64,000 nt of DNA from positions 62,001 through 126,000 of the forward strand of contig JAJEKB010001135.1 of the NCBI GenBank assembly GCA_022393335.1, read 5' to 3'. This document shows positions 25,024-37,545 of this stretch, piece by piece. The position numbers and the translations under genes are program-made. How positions within the stretch are numbered: position 1 is the stretch's first letter; the number at the start of each line of letters is the position of its first letter. The notes beneath the pieces are model-generated. The model had not been told where the DNA came from. It made no database searches and saw only the letters and a list, made by a program, of their open reading frames with translations. The DNA comes from Macrotrachela quadricornifera. Its lineage: Eukaryota; Rotifera; Eurotatoria; Philodinida; Philodinidae.

Positions 25024-28000
25024 TGATAAAATAATCGGAATATATCTGATTAAGAGTACTCATGATTATAACAATGAGTAAAACAGACCATTGTTTTCCA
25101 GATTTTAACCTAAAGGAAAAAAAAAAAAAAAAGAAGAATGACAGACATATGGGCGGATGTATATGACTCTACGTGTGCATTAACCTTCTAAACAATTGAT
25201 ACAATCCTAATGGTATATTAGGAATCTACATCAGACACGTATTCGACATCCGTTTTCTCTATGTTATTTAGCATGACTTTATATGATTATATATAAAATA
25301 GATAATAAACATAGTTAACTCTCTTTAAATGATAAATTATAAAAATAGGATATCCTCGAAAGAATATATATTAATAATAGAGGTATTCAAAATAAATAAC
25401 ACAATTCCGGTTTTTATAAAAATAAATAAACATATATAGGTATAGATACGTTTGTAAAATGGAAAATGAACAAAATTGTCTCTTTCCTTTTTTTTACAAT
25501 CCAATAAAAAACAGACACAATCTTTTCTTATTCATTTCTTTTAAAGCATATTTTAATATATTAACAAAAAAAAAATCATAGACATACTATTACTAACCAA
25601 TGTATATCTTTTGTGATCATTGTAAATTATGATTACTATAATGGATGTTATCACTGTGAATAGCATCATATGTATATATATATATATATATATCTGTGTA
25701 TGAAACGAAAAGAACAGAAAAAAGGAACTAGTCAAATAGAAATACTAAAAAATAGAAAAAATGAGACTGTTCTTTTGTTCTTTCAAGCTGTTGTTTTAGT
25801 ACTTGTATTTTTCTTTTATATCTAGTTTTTGTTCTCTAAGTATGTGGGCATCATAATGACATCGTCACACTTACCAATGCCAATATTCAGCCAGCTATTA
25901 TTGATAAAAAACTGTGACACAGAGAAGAAGTAATGTGTGAACGATATACACCAGCACTATTCATTTGCTTGTTTTTCTCCCTTATTAGAGACTTTTTTTC
26001 TCTCTATTTCTCTTCTTTCATAAGCTTACTCGAGGCTGTTTGTCTTGTTTTTTCGCTATCTTCTCCTCACAATAATCATATTTCATCATTTATTCGACAC
26101 TATGTGTCATCTCTTTCTCGATCTCTTCGCTTCCTAACTAACGTATGGATAAGCTCAATAAGACCTTTCTTATTTTCTTTCCTCTTGCTTCCTATTGCCA
26201 AAAATCATCATAATAGCTTAAGGGTATCTAAGCACATAAGAGACAATAGTACGCTAATGAAAAAAAAGAGAACTTGTCTCTAATCAAGTGAACACTTCAG
26301 GGAATCACATAGTTTTCATCAATCGATCAACATTAACATGTAGATGTACCACAAATAACAACTTAATTATTTCTTTTATATCACATCTCAAATTATTATT
26401 GTTATTATTATTTTTTCTAATTATCACTTTGATCAATTAATCTTAACTATTACTGTCATTTGAAACTATTCTTTATCAAATAAAAATATAATGACGTACA
26501 ATAACAAAAAAAAAAGAAAACATTGTTATGTGAATAGAGAGACTATCAATGATTTATTGACATTAATCTTCCATAAGATCGTGCATGAATGTATACGATG
26601 TAAATATTAACTTAAGTCAACTAAGTACGGTTCTCATTTATCTAAAAAAAAAATCTTTTTTTTATATGTGTTGTTTTTGAATAAAACACAAAAAGCAATA
26701 GTCAATTAGCTACTCTATATTTAAATTATCAATAAAAACAATATTTTTTTATTAATCATATTTAAAATAATAGCGTGCATAAAAGCTTACCTTACTTTAA
26801 TAAAATTTTTTCGTATGTGAATAATTTCTTTCAGTAACATGCAATTATTATATGATATATTGAAATGCTCTTGCTTTGTTTTCTTTCACCCAAGGTCTTT
26901 TTTTACTTCCATATATATATATATATATATATCCTTCAATTTTAGAATTGAAAAATAAGAGAAAGGCAAAAAATTACTTTATTATATCGAAGAAAACTGG
27001 AAAGCTTTTAAACTTATAATAGTCATTTCTTTCTCTTTTTTATATTATCAGATAATTATACGCCATTCATTTTCTTGATGATAATTGTTGCAACTAAAAT
27101 GATGATAAGAGAAAAAAAGGAAGAAGGAAATGATTGTTCAGCGCATATTGATCTAGTTTTAAATCGATTTTGAAAGGCTGACTCGATTGTGCCAAAAACA
27201 CTTAGATGCGCTCTCTCTCCTCTATTCATTTGACTTTTCTCTTAGTCAAATATAGAAGAAAATATTGTAAAAACTATATGAAACAATCTGATGAATATGC
27301 AGATTATTTTTTTTTCTCTATCGGCATATAGACACTAAGCGAAGAGATATATAAGCGTGCACAAACACATACACACATAAATATATATATATAAAACAAA
27401 ACACGAAGAGCTTAAGATCGAATAATGATTGTAATATAGGCCGAGTATGTTGGATGGAGTGTGAAATGAGTCGTTCTCTCTTCCTCTTCAGTTGTATATT
27501 CATTTCTATCAATGTGTGGTTTTTTTTTTATCATAGAAATGATGCGGAAAATAATTATCTCGTAACAGAGCAGATCGGAAAAGCAAGAAAGATAGAATAC
27601 AAAAAAAAAGAAGAAGAAGAAAAAAGAGAAAAACATTTTATTATCTTTATAATTTAAAAATTAACATTTATTCTAATAATATAAAGTACATTTATTTAAG
27701 TATTCTTCTTTCCTTTTTTTTTTATTTCATATATTTCTTGATAAATAGTTTCTCTTAAAAATAAATTAAATTAGACATTAGATTCATGATTAAGAATCCT
27801 TGAACATATATTTTTTATTATTAAAAGTAGTGTAAATAACTTGGGAATATCATCTTAAAATGTTGAGAATATTTCATCTTTATAAAGTGTAAAGTTTTTT
27901 TTTCTAGAAATTTCTCCGTAAATCTACTTCATCATACAAGTTAGTACAAAAATAGAAAAAAAAGATGAAAAGATAAATTCTGTATTTAGCAACTGTTAGA

Positions 28001-31000
28001 TTTAGTAGAATTGTAATGATCTTATCTTAAAGTTAGGGAAATATTTAATGCATATAATAAGAATTTGAAATATTCCTTTTCAATTAGAAACCCAATGAGA
28101 ATATTCATGTATTCAAAATTTGAATAATAAAAATAAAAATAATTTATTTTATTACAAAGTTATGTTAGAAACATTTTAGATAAGTTTTTAATTATGTAAA
28201 AGCAATTAGAAAAGACAACATGAAAAGTCATATTCTATTAGAATTAGAAATTTGATTGTCATTCAATTGATTTCGAATACATTAAATATCGTACACGTAT
28301 GAGTTCAAATAATATTATTATTTTATCAAGCATATATGCATTTATTCTCATTTAAAAGTCAGATTTCATTAAAAATAAAGAATAGAATATAATAAATGGC
28401 AGCATTTTGCATTTTATTTTTTATCCCTTAATACATTGTATTAAAAAACAAGATGTAGCGTGAAAAATTCTACAATTTACCAAAGACAATTTAATCGTCA
28501 TTCTACACATTCTATTTAAAAAAAAAAACAAAATTCTGTGCCGATACTTTTTACAGTGTCGAAATTCAAGCGCTGAAAGATTTTGTCTACTTTGCAAACA
28601 AAAGATACAACTAGAAAAATAGTGACCTCATGTAAATTGTAAGGCTTTTCACGTTGCATCTTATGGTATATTTGGTTTTTTTCTTAATGCAACATGTTAA
28701 GTGGTGAAAAAATGATATGCAAAATGCGTTCACTAATCATTCTCACCCTATACGAACGATCATTGAAAATGAATGAAAAATAGATTTAGTCTAATTAACA
28801 TAATAACTATTTTTTTCTATTTAAAATATTCAATTTTTAATTCATCGAAAAATATGAGAAAGAAATTTCGTATCTGTTATTCTTTTTTTTGTATGTATGA
28901 TACGCAATTCAAAGAGAAAAAAATTTTTTTTAATCATTTCTTTTATGTTACAAAAATATAAGAATGATTTCGAACTTGAAAATCGAATAGTTTTATATAT
29001 AATACGCACAGTTCTAAGCACAAACGTAAATAATCTCTCAAAAAAAGAATTGATATAATACTAAAAAGTAATAAGATACATTTCGACTATGTTTTCGATA
29101 CTTGACTTTATTCATTATTTCAGCTTCTGCTTTTACATGTTTTGTTTTCTTTTTATCTTCGATGTACATATATAATAGAATAATGATGAGAAATAATCAA
29201 CTGTTGAATTTCAAATGATTCTCAAATTTTTCTCTACATTATAGAACAGAGTGATTACTTCAAACAAATGATCGATGGTCTTCAATGGTAATAAATTGTT
29301 ATTTCTTTCGCTAACGTTCTATTTCTTTACTTTTATATACTCATTGAGTTTCACAACAGCTCTCAAAGTGCTACTATGTATCTCTATAACACGGAAGCAC
29401 CAATATTATTTTTTTCCAACATTAAAAAATCTATTGGTTCTCACTTTTCTGTATTAACTCAATCCCAACTCTATAATAAGATCATTTTGCTATACTAGAG
29501 AGTTAAATCTCCAATATTCAGACTAATTAAAATCAGTAACAGAAATTTTAGGTTCACAAAATGTTTTTGGAGATTATAGAAAATTCCAGAATTGTCTAAG
29601 CTTTTTTTAATATTGACATATCTTCTTTCGTTACTATGTAAACGTATTTGTTGTCTTTTGACGCTGCTTGTCAAGGTCTATAAGGGAGAGAAAGTCGAAA
29701 CCTCGATTTAAAGTTACATTGACATTTTGATATGTGAGTTCCACAAAAAAAACAGTTATTGATCGATATGTTTGTTATAATAATAATAAGATGATACCTA
29801 AAGATACAAATGAAAACATATTGACAATCCAAAGAAACGTAACATTCTACAACTCTCTATTCCTTTTTCTATTGAAATTTCGCGAAACCTAACATTTATA
29901 ATATAATCATAACACTAAATATGTCACTAATATGGATAAAAGCACCATTGATCGGCATATATTATTATTGATGGAATGTTACACACAAGAGAAAGAATAG
30001 GCAGTGACAACGATAGAACTATTATTTTTCTATAATTTCTCTATCCATTTTTTTGACAAATGCATATTCAATATATTTTTAAATTGTAATTGGACAATAT
30101 GCTGTAAAGTTTCACGAAAAATGCAAAAAAAACTTAAAATATTGGAGGATCTTGCTGGAAAGCATCAAAATGATTTATCTATTCCTTTCGATGTATGATA
30201 CATACTATGTTGATTAATTTATAGAAAAATGAGACAAGAGAAATTGACAAAATAATAATATCTTATTTTATTTTCTTCCAATTGACAATGATAAACCTAA
30301 TAATAGTTCATTTGCATGATTATCTTGTTGGAAAATATGTTGTTAGAATACAAAATCTCGTTCGAAAATATTTTACTTTTATTGATTGTTTCGGTACAGA
30401 TGTGCTAGCATCAAATTGAATTGTAATATGTTCAAAACAAACGTGTTCATTTTGTATCAATTGATAAAGCTTCAGACAATCGGATGCTTTTTGACCAATC
30501 GAGTTGCAATTCAAGGTTACACTCTAGACTATCACTAATGAAGGACAAAGCTCTGAAATGGAACAAGCAAAAAACAGTTGATCAAAAGAGTGACTAATAG
30601 GTATAAAAGCAACAGAACTTTTCTACTTACTTTCTTAAAAGTATTCGATGTTTTTCTCCTTTACATTCTCCTTTTCTGTTTTTTTTCTATGTTTTTTGTC
30701 TTTTGATGTTATCTTTTTTGGCATTTTCCTATAACCCCTACTGGAGATTATATCTTGTATATAGTCAACGAAAGACAACACGTTTCTTTTGAATTGATAT
30801 CCATTCGTCAACATCTTTGTTGAAACAACTATAAGACAATAAACATCTGTGCATAGCAAAAAGCAGACGTTGTTCATATACAAATATCAATGTGAAAAAA
30901 ATGAACATATCATGGTAGATCGAAAAATCTTCAAAAAATTCATATGAGAGAACGTTACTAATACTATCACCAGTAGTAATAATAAAATTATGCAGAGCTC

Positions 31001-32141
31001 TAGATCCATGAAGTCTAGATATTTCTTGCAAATCTATCGTCTCGAGATGAGAACATTTACAACATTCTAAGAATAATTATAAGACAGACTTAATTTCACG
31101 TATCGTTTTAATCTCGTTCTAGTTTTATCAGGTCTTATTTATGGACAAAACACTACTTCAAAAGCTTTTTATCATTTGGCAGTATTTCCCTTGCATCTTC
31201 ACTCTATCTTAATAGAATCCTGCAATTCAATCGCATGCCTGGTATCCGATTCGAACCATGGGTTTGGGTAAGATTTGATGAATCAAGTCGAGCACCAATC
31301 GTTAAAAAACTCGGTTCGGATACGAACATGATTGTATACTGGGATCCAGTCCAGTGATTGATGATATCAGAACATTTTGAAAATTTTATGTTTAAACTAT
31401 TACATATATATATATATAATAGAGTCAGTGATTCACCACCCAACCGAGCACTTCTTGAAGGAGAAAATCGAGTTGGTATATTTTTTATGCAATAAATAAG
31501 AACAAATTTAAATTGTTTTAGATAATGGAATTTTGCAATGTAAATAATTATAAAAATGATAAACGAGTTATGAAAAAAACAGATGAAGGTATTTTTAAAA
31601 CGTATTCAAAGATAAAATCAGCAACACCGCAGTAGCAAAGCAATTCGTTTGAATTTTAGATGATAAAGAAAATATTATATCATCCGTTCGATTTATCAGA
31701 TATTTTTCAATTTTTGCTTATGAATGAAATGAAATGTTATCTATAATATCTTTTCTGATTAAATAAAATTTTAAAGAATTTGCTATATATTTCAAAATAT
31801 CTATTGGATCCAGTTTGGGTTGAGTGTGCCAGAACTTGTACACATGCAGGGCTGTATATGTTGATAGCATTCGAGAATCAAACCAAAGGATAAATTCTCT
31901 ACTCAGGAAGAAACCACTATCGCGGCAACTCTTATTCACGTTTTCCACTTGTTTGTTATGATTATTCACCTTCAAGATACCATCATGGATATTCTTATAT
32001 AGAATGTAGTGATATAAAATACAAACACCGCGAACTAGGGTTAGGGTATAAGTTTCTCATACTGTATCAAGAGAAATCTTTATTAATAGACAAACAATTT
32101 TCTCATTCAGTTCCAAATGCAAATATAATTTATTTTTTGCA
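25024..32141. other. 7-kb AT-rich intergenic region, no secure gene
   Basis: The region upstream of KCNQ holds TA dinucleotide runs (25672-25693 and about 26913-26932) and many homopolymers. Open frames at 25933-26283 and 27318-27657 are low-complexity Ser/Phe or Lys/Glu artefacts. Between 30300 and 31975 several minus-strand frames (30320-30514, 30765-31031, 31204-31443, 31718-31975) have a more protein-like composition. They are short and broken, and match nothing I recognise. They may be decayed repeats or gene fragments next to the F-box gene. Confidence 0.45.
25672..25693. repeat. TA dinucleotide microsatellite
   Basis: A short run of alternating T and A; a similar run occurs near 26913-26932. 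Confidence 0.85.
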
Positions 32142-33929
32142 TCAACGAACCCATATTTGAATACTGTGGACCCATTTTCTTTCAATCTTACATGTAGAAG
32201 ATAAACGTTCTTTCAACCATGATACAAGTTCAGTTTCAGTGGATGATAATCGCGGATTATTTACATTTCGTTGTGAGTCATCTCGACATTCGACAGTCAG
32301 CGCTCGAAGTTTGATCATGTATTGAACAAGATTTACAATATTTTGTCGATTATCGACACGAATGCAGAGCACTTCGCATTGTCTGCCAAGTGATGAAAGT
32401 GATAATCTCTCACATTCCACATTATTAAACCATATATCAGAAGAAAATTGAATAGTTCCTCGTAAGTCAAGTCGATGTACTGATCCATATAGATTTTTGA
32501 TGAAATTCAGCTGTACATTCGACCAAGAACTGCATTTTAATGTCAATAGACGAGGTGCTCGATTAAGAATGACTTGCAATTGATTTCGAAGATCGCTTTT
32601 GTTCAAGAATATATCATGGAAGCTTAACTGATCTATTGTAGAAGTTAGCGACCAAATATGATAGGCACCAGAAAGGTCCAAAGAAAGATGGCGAAGATTA
32701 GGAAAACAAATTTGAGATATGGGCAATCCTTTATTCTTACAGAATTTATAATTTAAAGAATAAACATGGTCATAAGACCAATAATCGTTCTCGTTAGGAC
32801 AAGTGCATTTCGACAGATCATACTCCATGTCATCAAAATTATGAAAAGCATACGGCAATGTGTAAAGCAACATGTTTTTCGAACCACAATCTTGGTTAAA
32901 GTGACATCGGACAAACCATTTATGTTTATTAATCCAGAATGGGCTTCGAAATGATTCAATCAATTCATTCACTTGTCGTTCATTATCATCAATGTAATCG
33001 TCTGAAATTAACATTTTTAGTTGAAAGATTTTTAGCCTCATTAAATGATTGGTGATGATTTGTTCCCATTGATACCCATCGACGTTCATGTACAATCTAT
33101 CAATTGTCAACTGACACAAATTTGGCATGTTCTGTAGAAGAGTGAATACTGAATGGAATCCGTGACCAGCACAACATTTAAAAGTAGTCAATAATGGAAC
33201 AGAAGACGGTAATTGTTGATAAACAGAATTGTCCTCGATTTTATGCAATCGAAAGTACTTGAGATGACATGTATATTGAAAGACATTATGTAATTCACGC
33301 AAAGTAAAATAAAGCCGTGTGATAGAGAGATATTCGATGGATACGGATATCACATTTAACATTGGAAAAATGATTTCAAATTCATGAAAACTTGTATCGA
33401 GATAACAATGAGTTAGTTTTGATAGACTCCAAATACTATTGATTACTTTCTCGCGTTCCATATGTTCGCAGTGAAAATGAGATGCTATCAAATTGAAATG
33501 CGTGAGATAGGGTAGATAATGTAAGTCATCGATGATTTGCATCATTCTTTCCTTAGAATACAAATGAGAAACTGTTAATGATCGTAATTGAGTGAATTGA
33601 CGTAAAGCAAAACCATATGAATGGAAAAGATTAATGGCTTGTGGCGTGTCATCATCATCTGATAGACGAAGTGAAATGATTTGAGAGATAATCCGTGGCA
33701 AATGTTCTTGACAGATCATATCACAATCCTGTTTTGATATTGATTGAAAGTCGAGACAACCATAAATTTGGAAATAAGCGAAAACAAGAGTGTTAAGACG
33801 AGTATTCAGTCCATGAAATGTACGGAAAAGTTGAACTGCATTTAGATATTCAAATAGATCAAGTAGTACTTCGTTTGATAAGTATTCTAAATTCATTCTT
33901 GCATATTTTCTAGTTTTCTTCAAAAACAC
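32142..33929 (-). CDS. F-box / leucine-rich-repeat-like protein, 595 aa
   Basis: An intronless 595-codon frame on the minus strand. An N-terminal F-box-like segment (MNLEYLSNEVLLDLFEYLNA, about residues 12-31) is followed by helical and leucine-rich stretches with regular Leu/Ile/Cys spacing, as in F-box/LRR proteins. F-box proteins bind SKP1 and recruit substrates to SCF ubiquitin ligases. Met12 (start at 33896) is the better family start, since the F-box begins right after it; the longest frame is reported here. Its codon use is mixed and its base composition is less AT-biased than that of the intron-rich genes nearby. Large families of such intronless F-box genes are known to me from bdelloid rotifers. 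Its setting among repeats fits a recently duplicated or mobile family member. No catalytic domain is expected or seen. Confidence 0.82.
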   Translation of the reverse strand: MFLKKTRKYARMNLEYLSNEVLLDLFEYLNAVQLFRTFHGLNTRLNTLVFAYFQIYGCLDFQSISKQDCDMICQEHLPRIISQIISLRLSDDDDTPQAINLFHSYGFALRQFTQLRSLTVSHLYSKERMMQIIDDLHYLPYLTHFNLIASHFHCEHMEREKVINSIWSLSKLTHCYLDTSFHEFEIIFPMLNVISVSIEYLSITRLYFTLRELHNVFQYTCHLKYFRLHKIEDNSVYQQLPSSVPLLTTFKCCAGHGFHSVFTLLQNMPNLCQLTIDRLYMNVDGYQWEQIITNHLMRLKIFQLKMLISDDYIDDNERQVNELIESFRSPFWINKHKWFVRCHFNQDCGSKNMLLYTLPYAFHNFDDMEYDLSKCTCPNENDYWSYDHVYSLNYKFCKNKGLPISQICFPNLRHLSLDLSGAYHIWSLTSTIDQLSFHDIFLNKSDLRNQLQVILNRAPRLLTLKCSSWSNVQLNFIKNLYGSVHRLDLRGTIQFSSDIWFNNVECERLSLSSLGRQCEVLCIRVDNRQNIVNLVQYMIKLRALTVECRDDSQRNVNNPRLSSTETELVSWLKERLSSTCKIERKWVHSIQIWVR

Positions 33930-35559
33930 TTGAATCGAATTAATTTTTGCATTCTGTCAATGTACCATATAGAAGGAAGAAGTGACTATCGTCGTAAAGA
34001 GTCGCTTCTTTGTATATTCTTCTCATTGTATCATAGTACTAAGATCTTTTGTATTATATCTAATTTGAACATCTGTAATTAATTCTAAAAAACAAAAGCA
34101 TACAATAATAAATCCTATGTGAAGATCTGATCAGTCTACATCCACGAATAGAATTAACAAGGGACATTCCATAATTTAAATACAATGACACTTAAACACA
34201 GTAAACTATTCAGTGACTTAGACACTGAAGGGGGATGGATGGGCGTCACTCATCCGAAAATATGCGATAACTGTGTATTTTTGGATGTTTCGGAGGATCT
34301 CCCTACTTGCCAAGGCCAATCATTTACGATGATTTACGGGAAATTATGATCATTGCAAGCATTGATCGTAAAAGCGCATTGTTTACGACTGCCATTATCA
34401 TACGATGGCTATAAATGACGCTCGGCTACGATTGTGAAGTGTCGTAAACACAAACTTTAAATGGTGTGATGCAGGACCATTGGTTTTTATCGTATCTGAC
34501 CGAAAACAGACGCTAATGTTCATAAACTATCCTCATTTAAAAAGAATAGTGGTATCAGGATCTTGGCTCTCCACTCAGTCACGCACAGTCATACATGACA
34601 ATTCCGACAAACCAGAACCGTGATAAACGGGGACAGTGTCCATTAATAATTAGGTGAGTACTAATTACGTGAACACAGTTAAGTATCAATTAGGTTAGTA
34701 CTTTCTCTGAGCCATACAAATACTATTATAATCAATTTTGTTCATTCAAAATACAGTGTGGTATGTCTATAATGGCATATCAAAAAGAATATAAGTATAA
34801 GGACATACGTATAAATATATAGATATGAGGATATACGAATTAAGGCGTAGGTATAAAGATATGGGTATAAGAACATATTCATTAGGATATAAGCCTACGA
34901 ATGTACTTATAAATATATGAGTATAAGGGTACGCCCATTAGGGTATAAGTATAAGAGCATATCTATAACAAGATAGGCATAAGAATCTGGATTTTTACAG
35001 TGAATTATGTTGAGATACGGTCGAAATTGTAACATATTCGGCTGTATCCGTTGATTGTACGGCATTTTTACGACACGCTCCTTTACTTAAATGTTAGTGG
35101 TACGCTGTTGTATACGACACAATGGTATACGCCCATATAAGATCGTCTACATTCGTCGTTATACTAGCCCTGAGTGGAAAACGAAACTTACATCAAATAT
35201 TGGAACCAACACAGTGCCGCAAACGTTCTTTGAACTACGGACACTCAAAAGAAAACCATGAGCAGTACTCTAAAATAGGCTGACCACTGCTCTTTAACTG
35301 AGGGAGATAATAAAACCGATAGCAATGGTAACTAACGGACATTATCAAATATTCTCTATCGTACTTTGACGCTACAATAACTCATACATTTTGAATGATT
35401 TTTGAAAGTTTTGTGATCTCTAGATCTTAAATGTAATTGAAGCGTAGTTTAAGGGTCAACTTTTCTCTTCAAAAGGTCATGGCTGTTGATTATAGAGAGA
35501 TCGTTTCTAATTTTGTGGCTTTTTTGAACTATCACTTGATTTATTGTTTTTTTTTTGTA
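33930..35559. other. Intergenic, GC-richer decayed repeat DNA
   Basis: From about 34200 to 35300 the sequence is clearly less AT-rich than the rest of the intergenic DNA and has no usable open frame. It looks like decayed repeat sequence. The piece 34741-34990 is described separately. Confidence 0.4.
34741..34990. repeat. Degenerate tandem array of GTATAAG-bearing units
   Basis: The motif GGTATAAG or a close variant, paired with ATATGAG/ATATGGG and ATTAGGGTATAAG, recurs in the same order about every 55-60 bases. This gives three or so diverged copies of a minisatellite-like unit. Borders are approximate. Confidence 0.5.
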
Positions 35560-36090
35560 AAGCGTAATATCAAATAACTAACTAATGTTACAAAAATTTC
35601 TGCACAAACTGGTATAATGCTACTCTCACGGTTAGATCTTTCGTATGGAGTCATAGAAATTTTACTGGATTTTTAACTTATGCATGATATATACCAAAAA
35701 ATTGAACGGTAATATTTTGAGTTGAGATTTGGCCGAGATATAGGTCTGTTCATCAATAGACTACACTGAAAATTTCAGCTGGAGAGAATGTTTTCTTCTC
35801 GATATATCAAAGTCTCCAAAAAAAATACATATTTCGTGAACAATGCCTGGATTATTTTGACTTTTTTGGTCCGATAATCTCCAGAACAAAATGTTCTTGC
35901 GAGCTGCAATTTTGAGCGTAGTTTAGTAGTGAACATGCCTGTCTCTGGGCCAAATCTCAGCTCGAAATCTTACCATTCGATTGTTTGGTATACGTCATGT
36001 CATAAGACTAAAAAATTTAGTGAAATGCCTATAATTTTGCATAGAAGGCCTTAGAGCATTTGTTCTTTTAAGGTTTTTCATATCTTATTT
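35560..36090. mobile_element. Imperfect foldback element (inverted repeat)
   Basis: Sequence at about 35661-35835 is an imperfect reverse complement of about 35850-36024. Shared blocks include ATATACCAAA-AAT-GAA-GGTAA, TGAGATTTGGCC and GGCATTGTTCACGAAATATG. The arms meet almost without a spacer near 35842. No transposase frame is present, so it is a non-autonomous, decayed copy. The block GAGATTTGGCCGAG also occurs at about 61279, which points to a family. Confidence 0.65.
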
Positions 36091-36500
36091 GGGTCTACCT
36101 TACGCATTAGGTTCAAACTCATAGGCGATTTGCCAGTTGAGAAGGTTCCCTTTTAAGTAGGTACTAAAAAGTTATTATGAATACGCCTCAGTAGTACCGT
36201 ATATTTGGAAAATGGTAAAATGTGTATTTTTAAAATATTTCCATTAGTGCTGTAGTAAATTGTACATTGCATATAAAAGTGTGATGCTTTGTTATTATTT
36301 ATAAAAATAAATAAATAAAAATTCAAGTTATTATAAAACAATTTATTTTGTAGCCTATTATTTAAGAAATGAAATGATTCATTTAAATATAGCCTGAATG
36401 AAAGTTGTAGAAGATCTTTTGCAAACATTTGTACTACAATACGATCATTTATCAATTTTTTTAGAATTATACACTTTGCATTCTATGGTTTTTAGGGTAT

Positions 36501-37545
36501 TGTCAAGAAATCCGGAAAAAATAAATCCGGAAAAGAAAATCCGGAAAAATAAATCCGGAAAGAAATGAATCCGGAAAAAGATAAATCCGGAAAAAAATAA
36601 ATCTGGAAAATAAAAATCTGGAAAACGAAAAATCCGGAAAAGGAAAAATCTGGAGAAAGACAAATCAGGAAAAATTTATTCGAAGTTTATTAATTATAGA
36701 AGACACAACAAATAGAAAGAATGAAGAAGTGAAAGACAATCTGATAAGAAGTTTATTTCTTTCAAGCCACCAGTAGTGAGAGTCTGTCGAGAAGCTCGAC
36801 ACAATCGATGTCGTCGTTGCATTCTTCTGCTTGGTTAAAACGCCAGTCTTCGTGGTCATGTGAGCAACGGCGGAACTATCTTTGAATTAGTATGCACAAT
36901 AGGTGGTCGCCATTGTGGCCTTGCCACTCTGTTGAAAAACATAGTCGTCAATGATGAGAAGAGATTTATCTTTGTTGCTGTTCACGAAAGTGTGTATCGG
37001 ATAAGCGGTGGCCATTGTAAGAAGAAAAGAGGAGAAATGATAATAAATGGCAGTCATGCTGTAAGTTTTTATTTCTAACAAGTTGTTAGTGTACGGCTAT
37101 TCAGCAAATTACCACACTATATATATGATCATAAAACAACGGGAGAGAGAACAATGCAAAGTGAAATGATGAGAGCATGAACAAAGGAAAACGACGCGAG
37201 ACAGATAGTACTAGAGAGCGAGGCGATAAGAGCATGAGCGCAGAACGAGAGAGCGGACAATACAGAAAAATTCAGGGGAGCATGAACACAGAGCATATAT
37301 ATATAGCTGTTTCTTTGACCTTTGTCAAACGAAACCGAAAAAGAAAAAACGTATCGAGGTGTTTTATTTCTTTTCCGAATTTTTCTTTTCCGAATTTCTT
37401 CTTTTCCGGATTTTGTCTTTTCCGGATTTATTTTTTTCCCGATTTTTATTTTCCCGATTTTTTATTTTCCTGATTTTTTATTTACCCGATTTTATTTTTC
37501 CGGATTTTTTCGTTTCCGGATTTTTATTTTCCGGATTTCTTGACA
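36501..37545. mobile_element. Foldback element with arms of TCCGG tandem repeats
   Basis: The ends are inverted copies beginning TGTCAAGAAATCCGGAAAA. The left arm (36501-36662) is about 11-12 tandem units of 13-16 bases with core AAATCCGGAAAA. The right arm (about 37376-37545) is a similar number of the reverse complement, some mutated to CCCGATTT. The ~700-base interior (36665-37370) contains only small open frames with no recognised domain. Inverted arms made of short tandem repeats are the hallmark of foldback (FB) elements as known from Drosophila; relationship to those is by structure only. Confidence 0.75.

Noticed and set aside
25933..26283. 116-codon open frame upstream of KCNQ
   Set aside because: Ser/Phe/Leu-rich translation of CT-rich DNA without domain, promoter or splice support.
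31238..31258. GGTTCGAATCGGATACC (minus strand) resembling a tRNA T-arm
   Set aside because: No acceptor stem, D-arm or anticodon arm could be fitted around it.
32037..32046. AGGGTTAGGG resembling a telomere repeat
   Set aside because: Only about two short units, not an array, and not the repeat type I would expect for bdelloid telomeres; likely chance.
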